A DNA stretch of 64,000 nt from Apostichopus japonicus (lineage: Eukaryota > Echinodermata > Holothuroidea > Aspidochirotida > Stichopodidae): the NCBI RefSeq assembly GCF_037975245.1, contig NC_092567.1, positions 4,844,214 through 4,908,213 on the forward strand, read 5' to 3'. The notes below the pieces were generated by a model, which saw nothing but the letters and a program-made list of their open reading frames with translations, had not been told where the DNA came from and searched no databases. Below, one piece after another: positions 25,417 to 51,034 of this stretch. How positions within the stretch are numbered: position 1 is the first letter of the stretch; each line of letters starts with the position of its first letter. A program made the translations under genes and the position numbers.

Positions 25417-25461
25417 GAACATATACTACACATGATCTTAGCCAAAAGGCCGAAAAGCGAT
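25417..25461 (-). ncRNA. U2 snRNA 5' head, truncated pseudogene
   Basis: Read on the minus strand from 25,461, the first 45 nt match the 5' end of U2 snRNA with about three differences: ATCGCTTTTCGGCC, TTTTGGCTAAGATCA, then TGTGTAGTATATGTTC. This includes the branch-point-pairing GTAGTA. The match stops abruptly at 25,417 and the next bases read into the decayed coding region. Without the Sm site or the 3' stem-loops this cannot be a working U2 gene. Confidence 0.85.
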
Positions 25462-28400
25462 CCATTTCTTCAAACATGAAGATTATAGAGAATGTAGAAT
25501 GATAATGATTGAAATGTCATACTTCCTTTTATTTTGAATAATAACACATCCTGATATTTGTATACATGGTTAGATAAATTTTATTTGACAACAATGAAAA
25601 ATTGATGTACGCCAAAAACAAAAACAATTGAGCAAGACATTATAGAAAAGAGCAAGCATTGCACATGACTGAAAAAAAAGGCTTAACATTAGCATTTCTA
25701 GACTTAAAAAAAGTACTCAGTTAGAATATGAATATTCATGAAAGAAACACTATTCTTACACATTAGGTGGAATTTTAAATAGGGAAGAATAATATCTGGT
25801 ATAAAAATGTTAGTTAATCTGTGAAGCTGACAATAACTTGACTCCATAGCTTAGTCTTTCCATTAGCAATTATACCATGTGGTTTTCAATTTATTACGAA
25901 TGCAATGTTTCTAGATTCAAAAGCTCACTTTGGCATATCTCTTATGTACTTTGCAATCCCTTCAAAATATACTGAATGACTTATGTGGGGCTGTGAGTTG
26001 CAAATGTGACACTTGTTGTATTTTTAATTAATTTCAATATCAACTTCAACATTTGAGATATTAATGAACTTTATGACAGCAGTTTAGTAAACCACTGCAG
26101 CTGCTGGGGTGTTTACCAAACAGCCACAACCAGGAGTGTACCAACAACCCACCCAAAGGAACTAATATACAAGCCCTCACCGACAATCAAATCTAACGAA
26201 AGCACTTATAATCAATTCATAAAAAAACAACATTATATGAAAGCTCAAATTAGCTTCCCTGACCTTCCCTGTTTGTGACCTCATAAATGTTTCCTTCAGA
26301 CACAGTTTAATAAATAGCTTTTTTTTTTATCAAAGTCTAGGGAAAATGTCCAAATTGCGAAGTCTCTCAGTGAACAACAGCAAATTTCAGTTACAAAGTA
26401 ATATTTGAAGTATGGTGCTGCCTACTTCCTTTCTAAGAAATATGAAACGGGACAAAATGTCTTACCAGAAACCAGAAACCCAAAGCCTTGACCGTGTTTT
26501 CTGTTTGCTAAATCAAATTGTTGTAGCACCTTTTAATTTTTCCAGAAATTATTGATTCTCCAAGAGTTTGTTGGTAGCAGGTAATTATTACACACATATC
26601 TATGTACAGCTATACATCTCCATGCATAATCTTCCCATTGGGTTTGGAGTTATTCATAATATTTACAGACTTCTCCAAGAGCTACATCAACAATAAAATA
26701 ACAAGAGTATACTTTATACTGACTAGTAAACGTAACAGCATTTATCCAATTATTTACAGAGTAAGGTCCACCCAACAAGCATTGTTTACATCATATTACT
26801 GTATGGTTTACTGTTTCCCAATAGCATGCTAAGATAAATCACAAACTGGAATCTACAATGAAATTCAGATAATATGGTGTAGGGAGGGTCAGAAAAACAT
26901 GTTACATGGAGCCAACATTTGTTTTAATATTACCAATCTGTTGTAAACTACAATGTTAGGCACAAAAGGATGAATTAAATTATCCACCCATCTCGCAAAA
27001 ATCTGAACCAACCACCAAACTTAACATTATAGGTCGGCTTAAAGCTAAGGCAGCAACCAAACTTGATCTTCTACAGAAATTGTAAAATCACACCTTCTAA
27101 ATGTTAATTTTCCACCACTTTACTAACTTAATAAAACTAGCTTTGCTTCCCAAATCTACATCTGCTGCGACTCCAAGCATCAATCCTCTTTGTTTTATCA
27201 AAAGTTTTACTAAATAGTACAGGCAGATTTGAATCTGCTAATCATGGCCAAATCTAGAATTACCCTTATTATTGCTTTACAAGACTGCTTGAGATACAAA
27301 TAAAGAAAAATACACTAACTTAGGATCATAGAAAGCCAAAAACAAGTCAATCTTTTTAAATACCAAGTTACAAGACTCACAGCTTTACATTGGTTATACA
27401 CTCTATAATATAACCTGTCTACATACCCAAATAAATCAGCTGTTATCAAAACTTACTTATCTCCACTTCAAATCACCTGTTTCAACTTGACTGAAATCTA
27501 ATCTTTAGTAAGTATTAGACTTTCTCAAATGGTCTAACACCCACAAATGAGAAAATAATGCAATCCCAATTTAAATTTGAGTAATACTTATATTTACACA
27601 TATGCAAATTCTGCTGTGTTAGATAGCACAAAATATTGATTGCATAACTAATTATATGTTTTGCATGTTAATTTCACCACTCAGTTAAGAAAGTACTCAC
27701 GTTGAGCAGTATGTGCAAGGTTGCAAGCAACATTTTGTTCCAAAAGTTATTGCAGGAGGTCAAGCATATGGATAGCTTTAATTCCTATTGACCTAGATAA
27801 AGCTTAAAAACACAATCTTAAGTAATTTGACCAGCATTTTGTAACTACTACCTCACATAGAGTGACTTCATTGTTTGTATTCTGACAACAGAATACAAAC
27901 AGTAACAATACGCAGATTGAATCCAAGACTTATGAAGATTGGTGCTTGAAAATATATATTAAATATTACTATGTCAACCACATAATTAGGGGGAGCTTGT
28001 AATACAGTAAATACCTGATTGCATGAAGTACTTTATTTAACCCAAGAAATATAAACTATACATAAGCAATACCTAGCTTAAGAAATAAACAGGTCTATGC
28101 TAGTAGCAGCTGTACATGTTATCATGTTAACAATAGTGACTCGTTTCTTCATTCCCCCCCCCCCCTTGTCCACTTACAGAACACATATGCTAGGTTTCTG
28201 CAATTTGTGATCTTATTAGTTATGCTGGATCTGCTGTTACCAGTTTATATTATTCAGTAGTCTGTGAGGGCAACCAACAATCATAAAAGAAAAAAAAAAG
28301 AAACATTTTAGGCAAATTCCTAAAATCTAGAGCTTGATGGTCAAGCTAAAGCTAGAGTTGATGGTCAAGCTAAAGCTAGAGCTTGATGTGTCAAGCTAAA

Positions 28401-29880
28401 ACTAGAGCTTGATGGTGAAGCTAAAAGTACATATTTTCAGCCAAGTACTAAAATATATTGATAGTTTAAGAAATTGATTCCACAATGGTGATTAGTTATT
28501 AGTGGATAATATAGGTACCCTGTAAATATATATCATGTCTTAAACCTCTTTATTCTATACAACAGGCAAGTGAAGCATATCTTTTAATTATAAATCACAT
28601 CCAACTAATATTTCCCTCTAAATGATTCAAAACAACAAACAATTTTGCACTTTAAATACCAACATTTGTCCTTATTTCTAGAAACAGAACAATTTTGATT
28701 TTAAGATTTGTAATGCTGTACAGGTTTACTACATGGCATTGGGTTACTAGTGAGTAGTCTCTGTTTTCTGCTACTCTATTCCTATTACATGACATTGTGC
28801 AGATTATAGCTGGAATGGACTGTCCAATACATGGTTCAAGGTAGGAAAGCATACAACACATCTAGCATTACAGGATCACATCACACAAAGTCAACCATTT
28901 TCCAACATGACTACCAAGCAAGAATAAGCAATATATTAGTCTTGTAAGATGACTTTACAGTATACTGCTGGATACTTTAGGGCAAAATGGGACGTGTTTC
29001 AACTTGAAATTCTGAGTAGCTGCACTGTACACCCTTTTAAGGAGATGTGAAATATTGATGGGAATGCCGTATGTCAACTCCATGCCTACATCACGGGTTA
29101 CATACATCAAATATTTATCTTGTGTAGCCTCATCGTCAACGGCTATCACACATTTAGCAGTCATCTTTACAGGCAATCAGGAAATGACTTACTACCACTG
29201 CTTCATGGTTCCAATATATTGTACGTCTGTCATACATTCATAACCTGTCAACAACAAGCCTTTCCGCACTCTTACAACATTTCATAACTTCTTGAGTCTT
29301 TATCTCTGAATAACTATCAAGATCAAGGTTTTGATAGTTTTATCAATCTTTCCTTCTGGAAATATCCATCTCTGATTTTGCCAGATGGATAAAAGCAGCA
29401 AACGGGAAACAGATCTCTAGAAATCACTTTCTTATTTCAAGATGGAGCATATTCAATTTTAGCAATTACAATTTATCCCTCATAGTTTTGGTGATGTATT
29501 ATTTCCTTTATAAACTAGGATACAAACACACATCACCTTTAAAATCACTACTAACAGTATCACACTTCATACAAAGAGTCATAGCTTAGAGAAGAATCAA
29601 TAAAAACCAATAAATTATCTAGGAGAAGTTTGAAGAACACTTTACAAGAAGAAAATGTAGTAAGCATCATTGTCATGGTTACATGACCCATAAAATATAT
29701 CAAAGTCACTTACTGGTACAAGAGCATGCTAACAAACTTAACAATACTATCTAATCTATAATAATGACTACAATGTTTTACATTGATTTGAAAGCCCATA
29801 CTTGTTGATCACAATAATTATCAATCATAGCTTCTACAATAGGCCTAATGGTTTTAATGTCTCCTACTGAACCCTACATG
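25462..29880. other. AT-rich non-coding tract
   Basis: 4.4 kb with almost no tandem repeats, unlike most of the window. No convincing exon was found. It lies downstream of the minus-strand SBF stop codon and could include part of a long 3' UTR, but no specific polyadenylation site can be assigned. A short repeat of about 27 bp (AGCTTGATGGTCAAGCTAAA, about 28,330-28,430) is the main feature. Confidence 0.5.
28328..28430. repeat. ~27-bp tandem repeat
   Basis: Four imperfect units of GCTAGAGCTTGATGGTCAAG. Confidence 0.85.
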
Positions 29881-29889
29881 TCTGTCTGC

Positions 29890-30185
29890 CAAAAAGACCA
29901 TCAGAGCAACACCATAAGGTCATCAGGAATACACCATCAGGTCATCAGGGCTACACCATCATGTCTACACCATTAGAGCTACACCATAAGGTCATCAGGG
30001 CTACACTATCAGGTCATCAGGGCTGCACCATGAGGTCATCAGGGCTTCACCATCAGCTCTACACAATGAGGTCATCGGGCTACACCATGAGGTCATCACC
30101 ATCAAGGGCTACACCATGAGGTAATCAGGGCTTTACCATAAGGTCATCAGGGCTTTACCATCAGAGCTACACCTTCAGGTCATCC
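29890..30185. repeat. short-unit minisatellite
   Basis: Imperfect units of about 18-20 bp alternating AGGTCATCAGGGCTACACCA types. It lies 3' of the SBF coding end. Confidence 0.85.
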
Positions 30186-30364
30186 TTCTCAATCTCACAG
30201 GTAAACTCTCTTTGCCCAAGATAGGTGTGGTTCTCAATGACTGATATAGATGTCGGCCAGCCCCCTAGAGTGATATCATTATCTCTACCTCTACAGGACT
30301 AACAGGAGTACTCTTATCTCCCAATGACTGGTATGGCTGTTTCTACTGTTGAACAGTTGTGTAT

Positions 30365-31115
30365 CCTGGAACCAATCACTAGTATTATAGTCCATATGGT
30401 TGTGCCCTTAGTTGGATAGAGGGATAGCCAATGATTCATATGGGTGTCCAATCAGCCAATCACTGGTATTATAGTCCATATGGTTGTGCCCTTAGTTGGA
30501 TAGAGGGATAGCCAATGATTCATATGGGTGTCCAATCACTGGTATTATAGTCCATATGGTTGTGCCCTTAGTTGGATAGAGGGATAGCCAATGATTCATA
30601 TGGGTGTCCAATCAGCCAATCACTGGTATTGTAGTCCATATGGTTGTGCCCTTGGTTGAATAGAGGGATAGCCAATGATTCATATGGTGTCCAATCAGCC
30701 AATCACTGGTATTATAGTCCATATGGTTGTGCCCTTGGTTGAATAGAGGGATAGCCAATGGTTGATATGGGTGTCCTATCAGCCAATCACTTGTATTATA
30801 GTCCATATGGTTGTGCCCTTAGTTGAATAGAGGGATAGCCAGTGGTTGATATGGGTGTCCAATCAGCCAATCACTGGTATTATAGTCCATATGGTTGTGC
30901 CCTTGGTTGAATAGAGGGATAGTCAATGGTTGATATGGGTGTCCTATCAGCCAATCACTTGTATTATAGTCCATATGGTTGTGCCCCTAGTTGAATAGAG
31001 GGATAGCCAGTGGTTGATATGGGTGTCCTATCAGTCAATCACTGGTATTATAGTCCATATGGTTGTCCCCTTAGTTGAATAGAGGGATAGCCAATGATTG
31101 ATATGGGTGTCCTAT
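30365..31115. repeat. 84-bp minisatellite, nine units
   Basis: Units of about 84 bp carry AGTCCATATGGTTGTGCCC, GAATAGAGGGATAGCCAATG and TGGGTGTCCAATCAGCCAAT. Copies start near 30,388, 30,472, 30,549 and so on up to about 31,050. The array ends about 130 bp downstream of the SBF stop codon, so it may be transcribed in the 3' UTR. Confidence 0.95.
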
Positions 31116-31247
31116 CAGTTTCTGGTCCATGGGACATTGAGTACACGTTGCCAGCCATGTTTACTGCAGCTTAACTATCCCTTCTGTTAACGATTCTCTC
31201 ATCATCAGTCAATCCCTGAGATGTATTGGTGTTTCATCCACCAGTTA

Positions 31248-44115
<12,868 letters not shown>

Positions 44116-45345
44116 CTGGGGAGTAATATGTGTGGGTTTGCATATGTCACATATATCAAAGTAAGCTCATGTTGTTAGCATGTTTGTGGTGATGTGACTA
44201 CTACTGTCAGTGATGGTATCAGTGCAGTATATACAATATTAACAAGAGAGAAGTGATGTGCATACATGGAAGGTTATATAGATTAAATCTGCAGTATAAA
44301 CTGAGGCCCCATAAATGCTCTGTATATGGAATACTGTGTACAATATTGTAAATGGTTATATAATAATGTCCTGCCCTTTGTAATTATGTGAAATACCTGT
44401 ATAGTATTGTAATGTTACTGCACATTTCATCATCCTTTATATTTACAGATACCATTGATCAGTATTAAATTGAAGAATACAAAGTTGTGTGATTAAACCC
44501 TTGCAGTTAGTATGGTTTACAGTGTAATATGACCCGAAGTAGTTATAATAAAAGCTAAATAGGCAATTTCCAGTTTAATAAAACTTACAATGTAGTACTT
44601 GGAGTCTTGTAATTACAGTGAATGGGATCCTTAGATTAGAAACTGGCATTAGTTCAGGTGGCCCTCTAATGGTGATGGTCAAAATCCATTTCTACAGATC
44701 TTTAAATGTGTCTATCAATATGAACATTCAAATAGTGGGATTTGGCTCATGTATCAGTAGTTGATCTTGTGGCCTCACTGCCCACATTGTTGCAAAGGCA
44801 TACAATGATCAAGTTGCTCATGTATCTTGGAAATAGTTCAAGACTATACCAGGGGTGCAGTGACCATGTTTGGACCGGTGGGTCAAGGTGTTATATCATG
44901 GGGGGAGGGGTCTAAGGCAGGGTGGACATTTTGGAAAAATGTATGGTGCTATATTTTGCAACATTTGAAATAATGTTGAATCTTTGCCTGAATTTCGCCT
45001 GATTAGGTTGCATTGCACATTCATGTTTTTTTTTAAATATTTATGTACTGTACAATAGGATTGATGGTAATATCATGTGTGCCAGTGGAAGAGGAAGAGG
45101 GGGAGAGGGGAAGGGGGGATGGAGGTGAGGGACGTTAACATATAGTTTATGGACTCTCATTTGCATGATTTGTGACAATGAAGAATGTTAGAAGTAGCCA
45201 CATAGCGAATGGCATGTAGAAAATGTCAGAACTACAGTGTAAGAACTTGTGCGCATACACTGATGGAATATATTATAAGATATCCTGTTTTCAAGGTGGA
45301 ATTAGGATTAATATATTTACTATGTTCTTAACACGGGGGAGCTGG
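44116..45345. other. non-coding, with a possible transposon end
   Basis: No exon recognised. At about 44,866-44,960 a CAGGGGTGCAGTGACC followed by GGGGGAGGGGTCTAAGG resembles the left part of the element at 17,628, so this may be a solo end. Around 45,080-45,130 lies a G/A-rich stretch. Confidence 0.4.
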
Positions 45346-46170
45346 AAGGTAACAGAATTAACATTTCAGCTTCAACACAGCCTACAAACTAGAACAGAAT
45401 TATGTGTTTAAGGAACGACACAGCCTACAACCTAGAACAGAATTAAGTGTTTCAGCTACGACACAGCCCATTGCCTAGAACAAAATTAACATTTCAGCTT
45501 CAACAGCCCACAACCTGGAACAGAATTATGTCTTTCAGGAATGACACAACCCAGTACCCAGAACAGAACTATGTGTTTTAGCTACGACACAGCCCATAAC
45601 TACTGTAGAACAGAATTAACATTTCAGCTTCAACACATCCCACAACCTAGCACAGAATGATGTGTTTCAGGAACAACACCGCCCAGAACCCAGAACAGAC
45701 TTATGTGTTTTAGCTACGACACAGCCCAGAACCAAGAACAGAATTATGTGTTTCAGGAATGACACAGCCTACAACCTAGAACAGAATTATGTGTTTCAGG
45801 AACGACACAGCCCACATTCTAGAACAGAATTTAATGTGTTTTAGCTATGACACAGCCCACAACCTAGAACAGAATTATGTGTTTTAGGTACAAAACAACC
45901 CAGAACATAGAACAGAATGATGTGTTTTAGTTACAACACAGCCCATAACCTAGAACAGAATTACCACATTTCAGCTTCAACACAGCCCACAACCTAAAAC
46001 AGAATTATGTGTTGTAGCTACGACACAGCCCAAAGCCTAGTACAGAATTATGTGTTTCAGCTATGACACAGCCCAGAACCAAGGACAACATTATGTGTTT
46101 AAGCTACAACACAGCCAGAACCAAGAACAGAAGTATGTGTTTTCGCTACCACACAGCCCAGAACCTATGT
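45346..46170. repeat. ~55-60 bp minisatellite
   Basis: About 14 imperfect units with CAACCTAGAACAGAATTATG, TGTTTCAGGAACGACACAGC and variants. Lengths and the alternate AACATTTCAGCTTCAACA unit suggest two intermixed unit types. Confidence 0.93.
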
Positions 46171-47739
46171 GTTTTGACCACATTTTATGGTTAACATGGT
46201 TCGCTTTTTGTTTTTACCAAATATATGAGTTCTGTTCTCCAAATTTTGCTTTCCACAGTTAACGATAGTCCTACTAATTTTAGTGGTATTTAAAACCTAT
46301 GAAATTTACATCTTTTTGAAGAGCTCTTTTAACTACAAAATTTAAAGACAGTCCTGCCATTTCTGTGGAATTCAAATTCCTTAGTAAAAGAATTAGCCGT
46401 GACATGATGGCCCAAGGTTTTAAATAGGTAGTCTACTAGTGAACCTGAGGAAAGTTGACACTATAAACATCAAATTTGTGTACAAAAATACTGCAACGAA
46501 TTACCAAGGGTAATACCTTTAATGACAAAGAAAAGGTCACTAAACGATCAAAGAAATTGACCTGTAAAAAGGTAACTAAACCACACAAGAGATTGACCTG
46601 TAGAAAGATTTCACCTGTTGGATCTTAGAACAAAGTGAGGATTACAACAGTTACAGGGATCTGTGGCATCAATGCATTGATTATTATTATTATTATTAAG
46701 GCGAGATGAAGAAAAAACAAATCTACAGATGCATCAATAATGAATGAGTTAAGACTACTGGAGTGTGCTAGGATCATCTCAAGCCTATCAAAGTGGTCCT
46801 CTTTAGTTTTAGCTGGAAGGTTGGCAGGGATGACAACAATGGGTTCAAGCAGGGGCAGGTCAGAGGTCATGCTTTCAAGACAACATACAGGGATATATCA
46901 TGTTTCCTCATTGCAACAAGGCACTACCAAGAATATGTAGATATTACCATAAAGGATAATTTGAAACAGTTTCTCAACTACTGTAGTTCTTGTTGGGACT
47001 AACAAAGACATCTAAAACATTTCAACTTTGAACATTATTATGACTCACATCAAAAATCTCAATAACACCTTCAGAATAACTGTTAGATCTTTTGTAGGCG
47101 AAAGATCTCAATGGCTACAGCTTTGACCAGCTTTTTCCAATCTAAGAGCTATTAAAGTTTGACTTGTCCATGATAAAGAGTTTGTAACTGCCAATGTGAC
47201 ATGAAATATACAGTACATAATACCATTGACATCCTTATTATGACATTATACCATTACCAATCTATAGATATTGTAAAACAGTGAACTGGTGTAATTAATG
47301 TAAAGACATAGATAACATGTTGCTATGTAAAACATGTATACAGTGTAACACTTGTAACATTTGATGCTATGAATTGTATATTCAAACATGTATACAAACT
47401 AAGGCATTGTGTAATACTCTTGCCATGAAACAATGATACAATTGATATGTTTATGATTGCTGCTATATATATGCTTCGTCAAATACTGACCATGGTATAT
47501 TCGTTTTAAACAACATAAGAAAAAGAAACCAATGATGATATAATGATTTTTGTGTACAACACATTTAAATTCTGATGTTGTTGTGTAGAAGCATTGAAGC
47601 AATATTTCATAGATGCAGGCAATGCTTTCAGGGTTCATGTCCACAACACTGTGAAACATTGCATGTTGTGAGATATATAGCAGTGTTTTATGTTTTTTTT
47701 TTGTGCTTAGGCAAACAAGCTTCTTCAAGTATTGCTGCT
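46171..47739. other. non-coding tract
   Basis: No supported gene. A minus-strand frame at 46,690-46,870 has protein-like composition but no splice borders in a compatible phase and no recognised domain. Confidence 0.5.
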
Positions 47740-47852
47740 GACATACACATGGGCGTCAGCAGGTTTCAGAAAGTGAGGGGGACACTATACTATCTAAGCG
47801 GAGCGCCACCATTGGTTGGCGCGTAGCGTACCAGAAAATTTTGGGTACATAA

Positions 47853-50335
47853 CAGGCGCGTATCCAGGATTTTCTAACCCGGGGGGCGCGAATTACTATC
47901 TAAGCGGAGCGCCACCATCGGTTGGCGTGCAGCGTACAAGAAAATTTCTGGTTTTGATACCCCCAAGATCACCGGAAATGACACTTGTCGGGCTTGAAAA
48001 TGACCATCCAGATGTACACTTTTGCCTGAGAACCAAGTATTTCCCAATAGTTTTTTTTCCCATCCATAACCTTTTTGAAGATTTTCACCAGTCACACATC
48101 ATGTTCGACCTCATCGCGTCTCCTGTGGATCATTGCTTTTTGTAGATGATTCTACGTCGCGGCCCACAATACCCGACAGCCTCAGGTTATAAGCCCAATT
48201 TTTGTTCAGAATTTCAAAATTCACATTTCTCGTGATTAAACTCACTTCAAAACATACCCATATTGTTGCAAAAAATTTCATCTATGGACAACCAATATAG
48301 AAAAACCTCCTTGAACCCCTAACAGACTGGTCAAAATGGCACGAGTAGAGGAAAATATGATCATAGGCGTACGGGACCATTTCAGTTTGGGTGGGGGGTG
48401 GGTCAGAAACTTTTGTGCCCGAAAGTTCCCGTGACACTATCTAAGCGGAGCGCCACCATCGGTTGGCGCGTAGCGTACAAGAATTTTTTGGGCTAAAGAT
48501 GCCTCTCAGATTGCCGGAAATGGCACTTCTGAGGCCTTGCAAGTTGCATCTAAACATTCTTTATTTTATAATCTCACATCTTAGAAATTGACATTCCCCC
48601 AAAAATTTAGTAAATTAGAAGAAGAAAAAATGGTAACATCACTTTGAAGGGGAAAAATAGGACAGTATATTTTTTAGGCTCCTATTTAGTTACCGATATT
48701 TATTATTTTAACACAGTACTCAGCCACTTCCAGAAAAACATACGTTGTTCAATTGTAGGCGGGATAATATCGCTGTGTCGGGTGAGACTGCAATTTGTCT
48801 CACAAAAAAAAATATAAAAAATAACAAAGAATATGATAAACCTGTACTTCTAGGCTTGTAGGCACTACCCCCCCCCCCCCCACCATCCATGAACAAGAAA
48901 ACGTTTCTTATATACACTCATGTCGGGGATGTCCAGGTATACAGTTGACTACTTAGAAAAAGTTTTGGATGATAGTGCAAAAAGCGTGGTAGCCCAGATG
49001 AGCTGCGCTTACGGTGGTGTTACACGGAAATATCCGGGCAACATGATGCTAATTAAGAAAATCGTTAGGCCTATACTAATATTAATGTCACAAAACAAAT
49101 AACATAAAACGCTCTCCACAGAATTTTCGGGCAAAATTTGAAAAAGATTCGGGCAAGCTACTGCATATTTATATATTCATATATATATTTTTTCTCCTTG
49201 GTAATTAAAATAAAGTTCTAAGCTTGGCCGACTAATTCGCCATTACTAATGTAAAAGAGTTTTGACATAATTGGACCTCCATGCTTTTTCTCAATCTACA
49301 TAGGACAAAACGTTGTTTATATGAGCATCCAGCGGTATACTGCGCAACTTTCAGTGACCGTACGGTACATGATGGCATGCGAAGTAATAACCGATGCTTG
49401 CTTATATGATATTGACATTAACAATGTTGATTATGTTGAAATGTTGGTTATATTTTTCGGGGAAGTCGTTACAGCTCCCCAAATCAAATTGGGCTCCTTC
49501 GCCTTTCACTACACACAAACAGTTTTGAGGCTCTTCATCCTGGAAAGCCATTTTCATGCTCACTAATATGATGTGATATCTGCTGTTTGCTTTACAAATT
49601 CGAACTGGTGCGTAGCGAATAATTTGCCAAGGGAGGGGCGAAGCCTGTTGGCAAACTATCTAAGCGTAGCGCCACGATGGTTGGCGCGAAGCGTACAAGA
49701 AAATTTTACTCGAAAATGCCTCACAGATCGCTGGAAATGACACTTCCCATGCCTTGTAAGTTGCATCTAAGCATTTTCTATTTCGAATTGACTAGCGATA
49801 TCATAATAAAAATATGCTCGGGGGGGGGGGGCGGCGGTCGCCCCATTCCCGAAATGCGTCATGTTCCCCGACGCCTCGGTCGAGTTCGAGACCAGCCACA
49901 GTTGGTTTCATAGCACAATTGTTTAAGGCGTCCATACACACACGCGCGTTATGGTAGACCATATATAGTACATATATAGATACATTAGTGAGAGAGACAA
50001 GATGGAAACGTCAAAATGGAGTTGTCGGTGTAAGGGGTAGGGTGAGGCGTACGCCCTTCCGAAATCCTCGATCCGTCACTGGCTACCCGACCATGTGTAT
50101 GTAATACTAGGTTCAGCGCAGCGCTGTCACTGGCGGTGTCTTGGCGTTTATCTTCTGCTTCCTCCTTTTTCTCTCCTTTTTCTTTTCCCTTCCTTCCTCT
50201 CTTCCTCCTCTTTTTCCCCCTTTTTCTTCCTTTTTCCCCTCTTTTTTCCTTTTTTCTTCTCTTTTTTTTCTCTCCTCTTTTTCTTACCCGGGGGGCGCGC
50301 GCCCCCAACGCCCCCCCCCCCTGGATACGCACCTG
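47853..50335. mobile_element. nested TIR element inside the 3.3-kb element
   Basis: Ends CAGGCGCGTATCCAGG (left) and, reversed, CAGGTGCGTATCCAGG (right) match at 15 of 16 positions, each followed by a GGGGGGCGCG-type cap. CATAA lies directly outside both ends, a possible 5-bp target duplication. Inside is a third kind of end, CATAGGCGTACGGGACC at 48,364, similar to the element at 55,710. Confidence 0.75.
50150..50290. repeat. polypyrimidine tract
   Basis: About 140 bases almost wholly C/T on the plus strand, subterminal in the nested element. It creates spurious Phe/Ser/Leu-rich open frames. Confidence 0.95.
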
Positions 50336-51034
50336 CATAAGACCCCCTAGATCGCAGGAGACGGCCTTCCTGAGTCGTTTTTAGTTACATCAGAACCAGA
50401 TCTGTGAGGAGAAATTTTGTCTCACAAAACTAAATTCCGACAGAAAGTACTGGTAGAAAAATGCCGTTCTGACACCAAGGGAGACGAATTACACAGCGTC
50501 CATCTCAAACGAAATATTTTCGGTAGTTTGGTATCATATAATACCCTGCATACAGGCAGAATACTGTCTGTAGGGCCTAAAATATATGATATTACCTTCC
50601 TGGTGGGGTCTTCGACTTGTTTTCAAGTTGAAATGCGTCGTTTTCTCTGATTCACAGTGTAGGGCAAGGGGAATTCCATTTCTGGCGAGAAGGGGTGCTT
50701 CCACAAAACACTCTAAAACATCGTTCAAACATCGCACAAACTTTTATCAGAGGTTTCGGACGAAGCGGGGAGGGTGAATATCAGAGGAAGGGGGATAAAG
50801 GGCCAAGCACTGTTCTAATTTCCAGTGCAATTTATTGATAATGATTCTTAAGTTAGATTCTACTTGAATCAGCTCAGCAATTGTGATAGAAAATCGCGCA
50901 TATGCATGTGATTTTTTTAATAACTGCTCTGAAAAGTGGGGGGGACAAATGATATGATTTCCCCTCCACTTTTGAAAGTGGGGGGGACATGTCCCCCCCC
51001 CCTTCCCCCACCTGTTGACGCCCATGGACATACA

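Larger units (their letters stand above)
47748..51026. mobile_element. 3.3-kb hAT-like element with nested insertions
   Basis: The left end CATGGGCGTCAGCAGG and right end (read in reverse) CATGGGCGTCAACAGG match at 15 of 16 positions. Both sides are flanked by a perfect 8-bp target duplication GACATACA (47,740-47,747 and 51,027-51,034). G-rich/C-rich caps follow (GTGAGGGGGACA; GTGGGGGGGACATGTCC near 50,980). The interior holds a second element and further ends. No transposase frame is seen. Confidence 0.9.

Noticed and set aside
25417-25461. Functional U2 snRNA gene
   Set aside because: Only 45 nt of about 190 are present, without the Sm site and 3' stem-loops.
28955-29176. Minus-strand frame of 73 codons in the AT-rich tract
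   Set aside because: Reads protein-like but has no recognised domain and no paired splice sites; it lies beyond the SBF stop codon.
46625-47002. Overlapping frames on both strands near 46.8 kb, including a PIVVIPANLPAKTKEDHF stretch
   Set aside because: Considered as the missing SBF PALLVVP exon, but no acceptor exists in the needed phase and the following residues do not match the family.
47816-48145. Frame of 109 codons on the plus strand
   Set aside because: Runs through transposon ends and subterminal repeats; not conserved between copies of the block.
49882-49897. GAGTTCGAGACCAGCC, identical to the Alu B-box region
   Set aside because: Only 16 bases match, with no A box, poly-A or other 7SL-like sequence; a generic B-box-like match or chance inside a GC-rich transposon.
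50095-50384. Phe/Ser/Leu-rich frames of 70-82 codons
   Set aside because: Produced by a C/T tract within a transposon.
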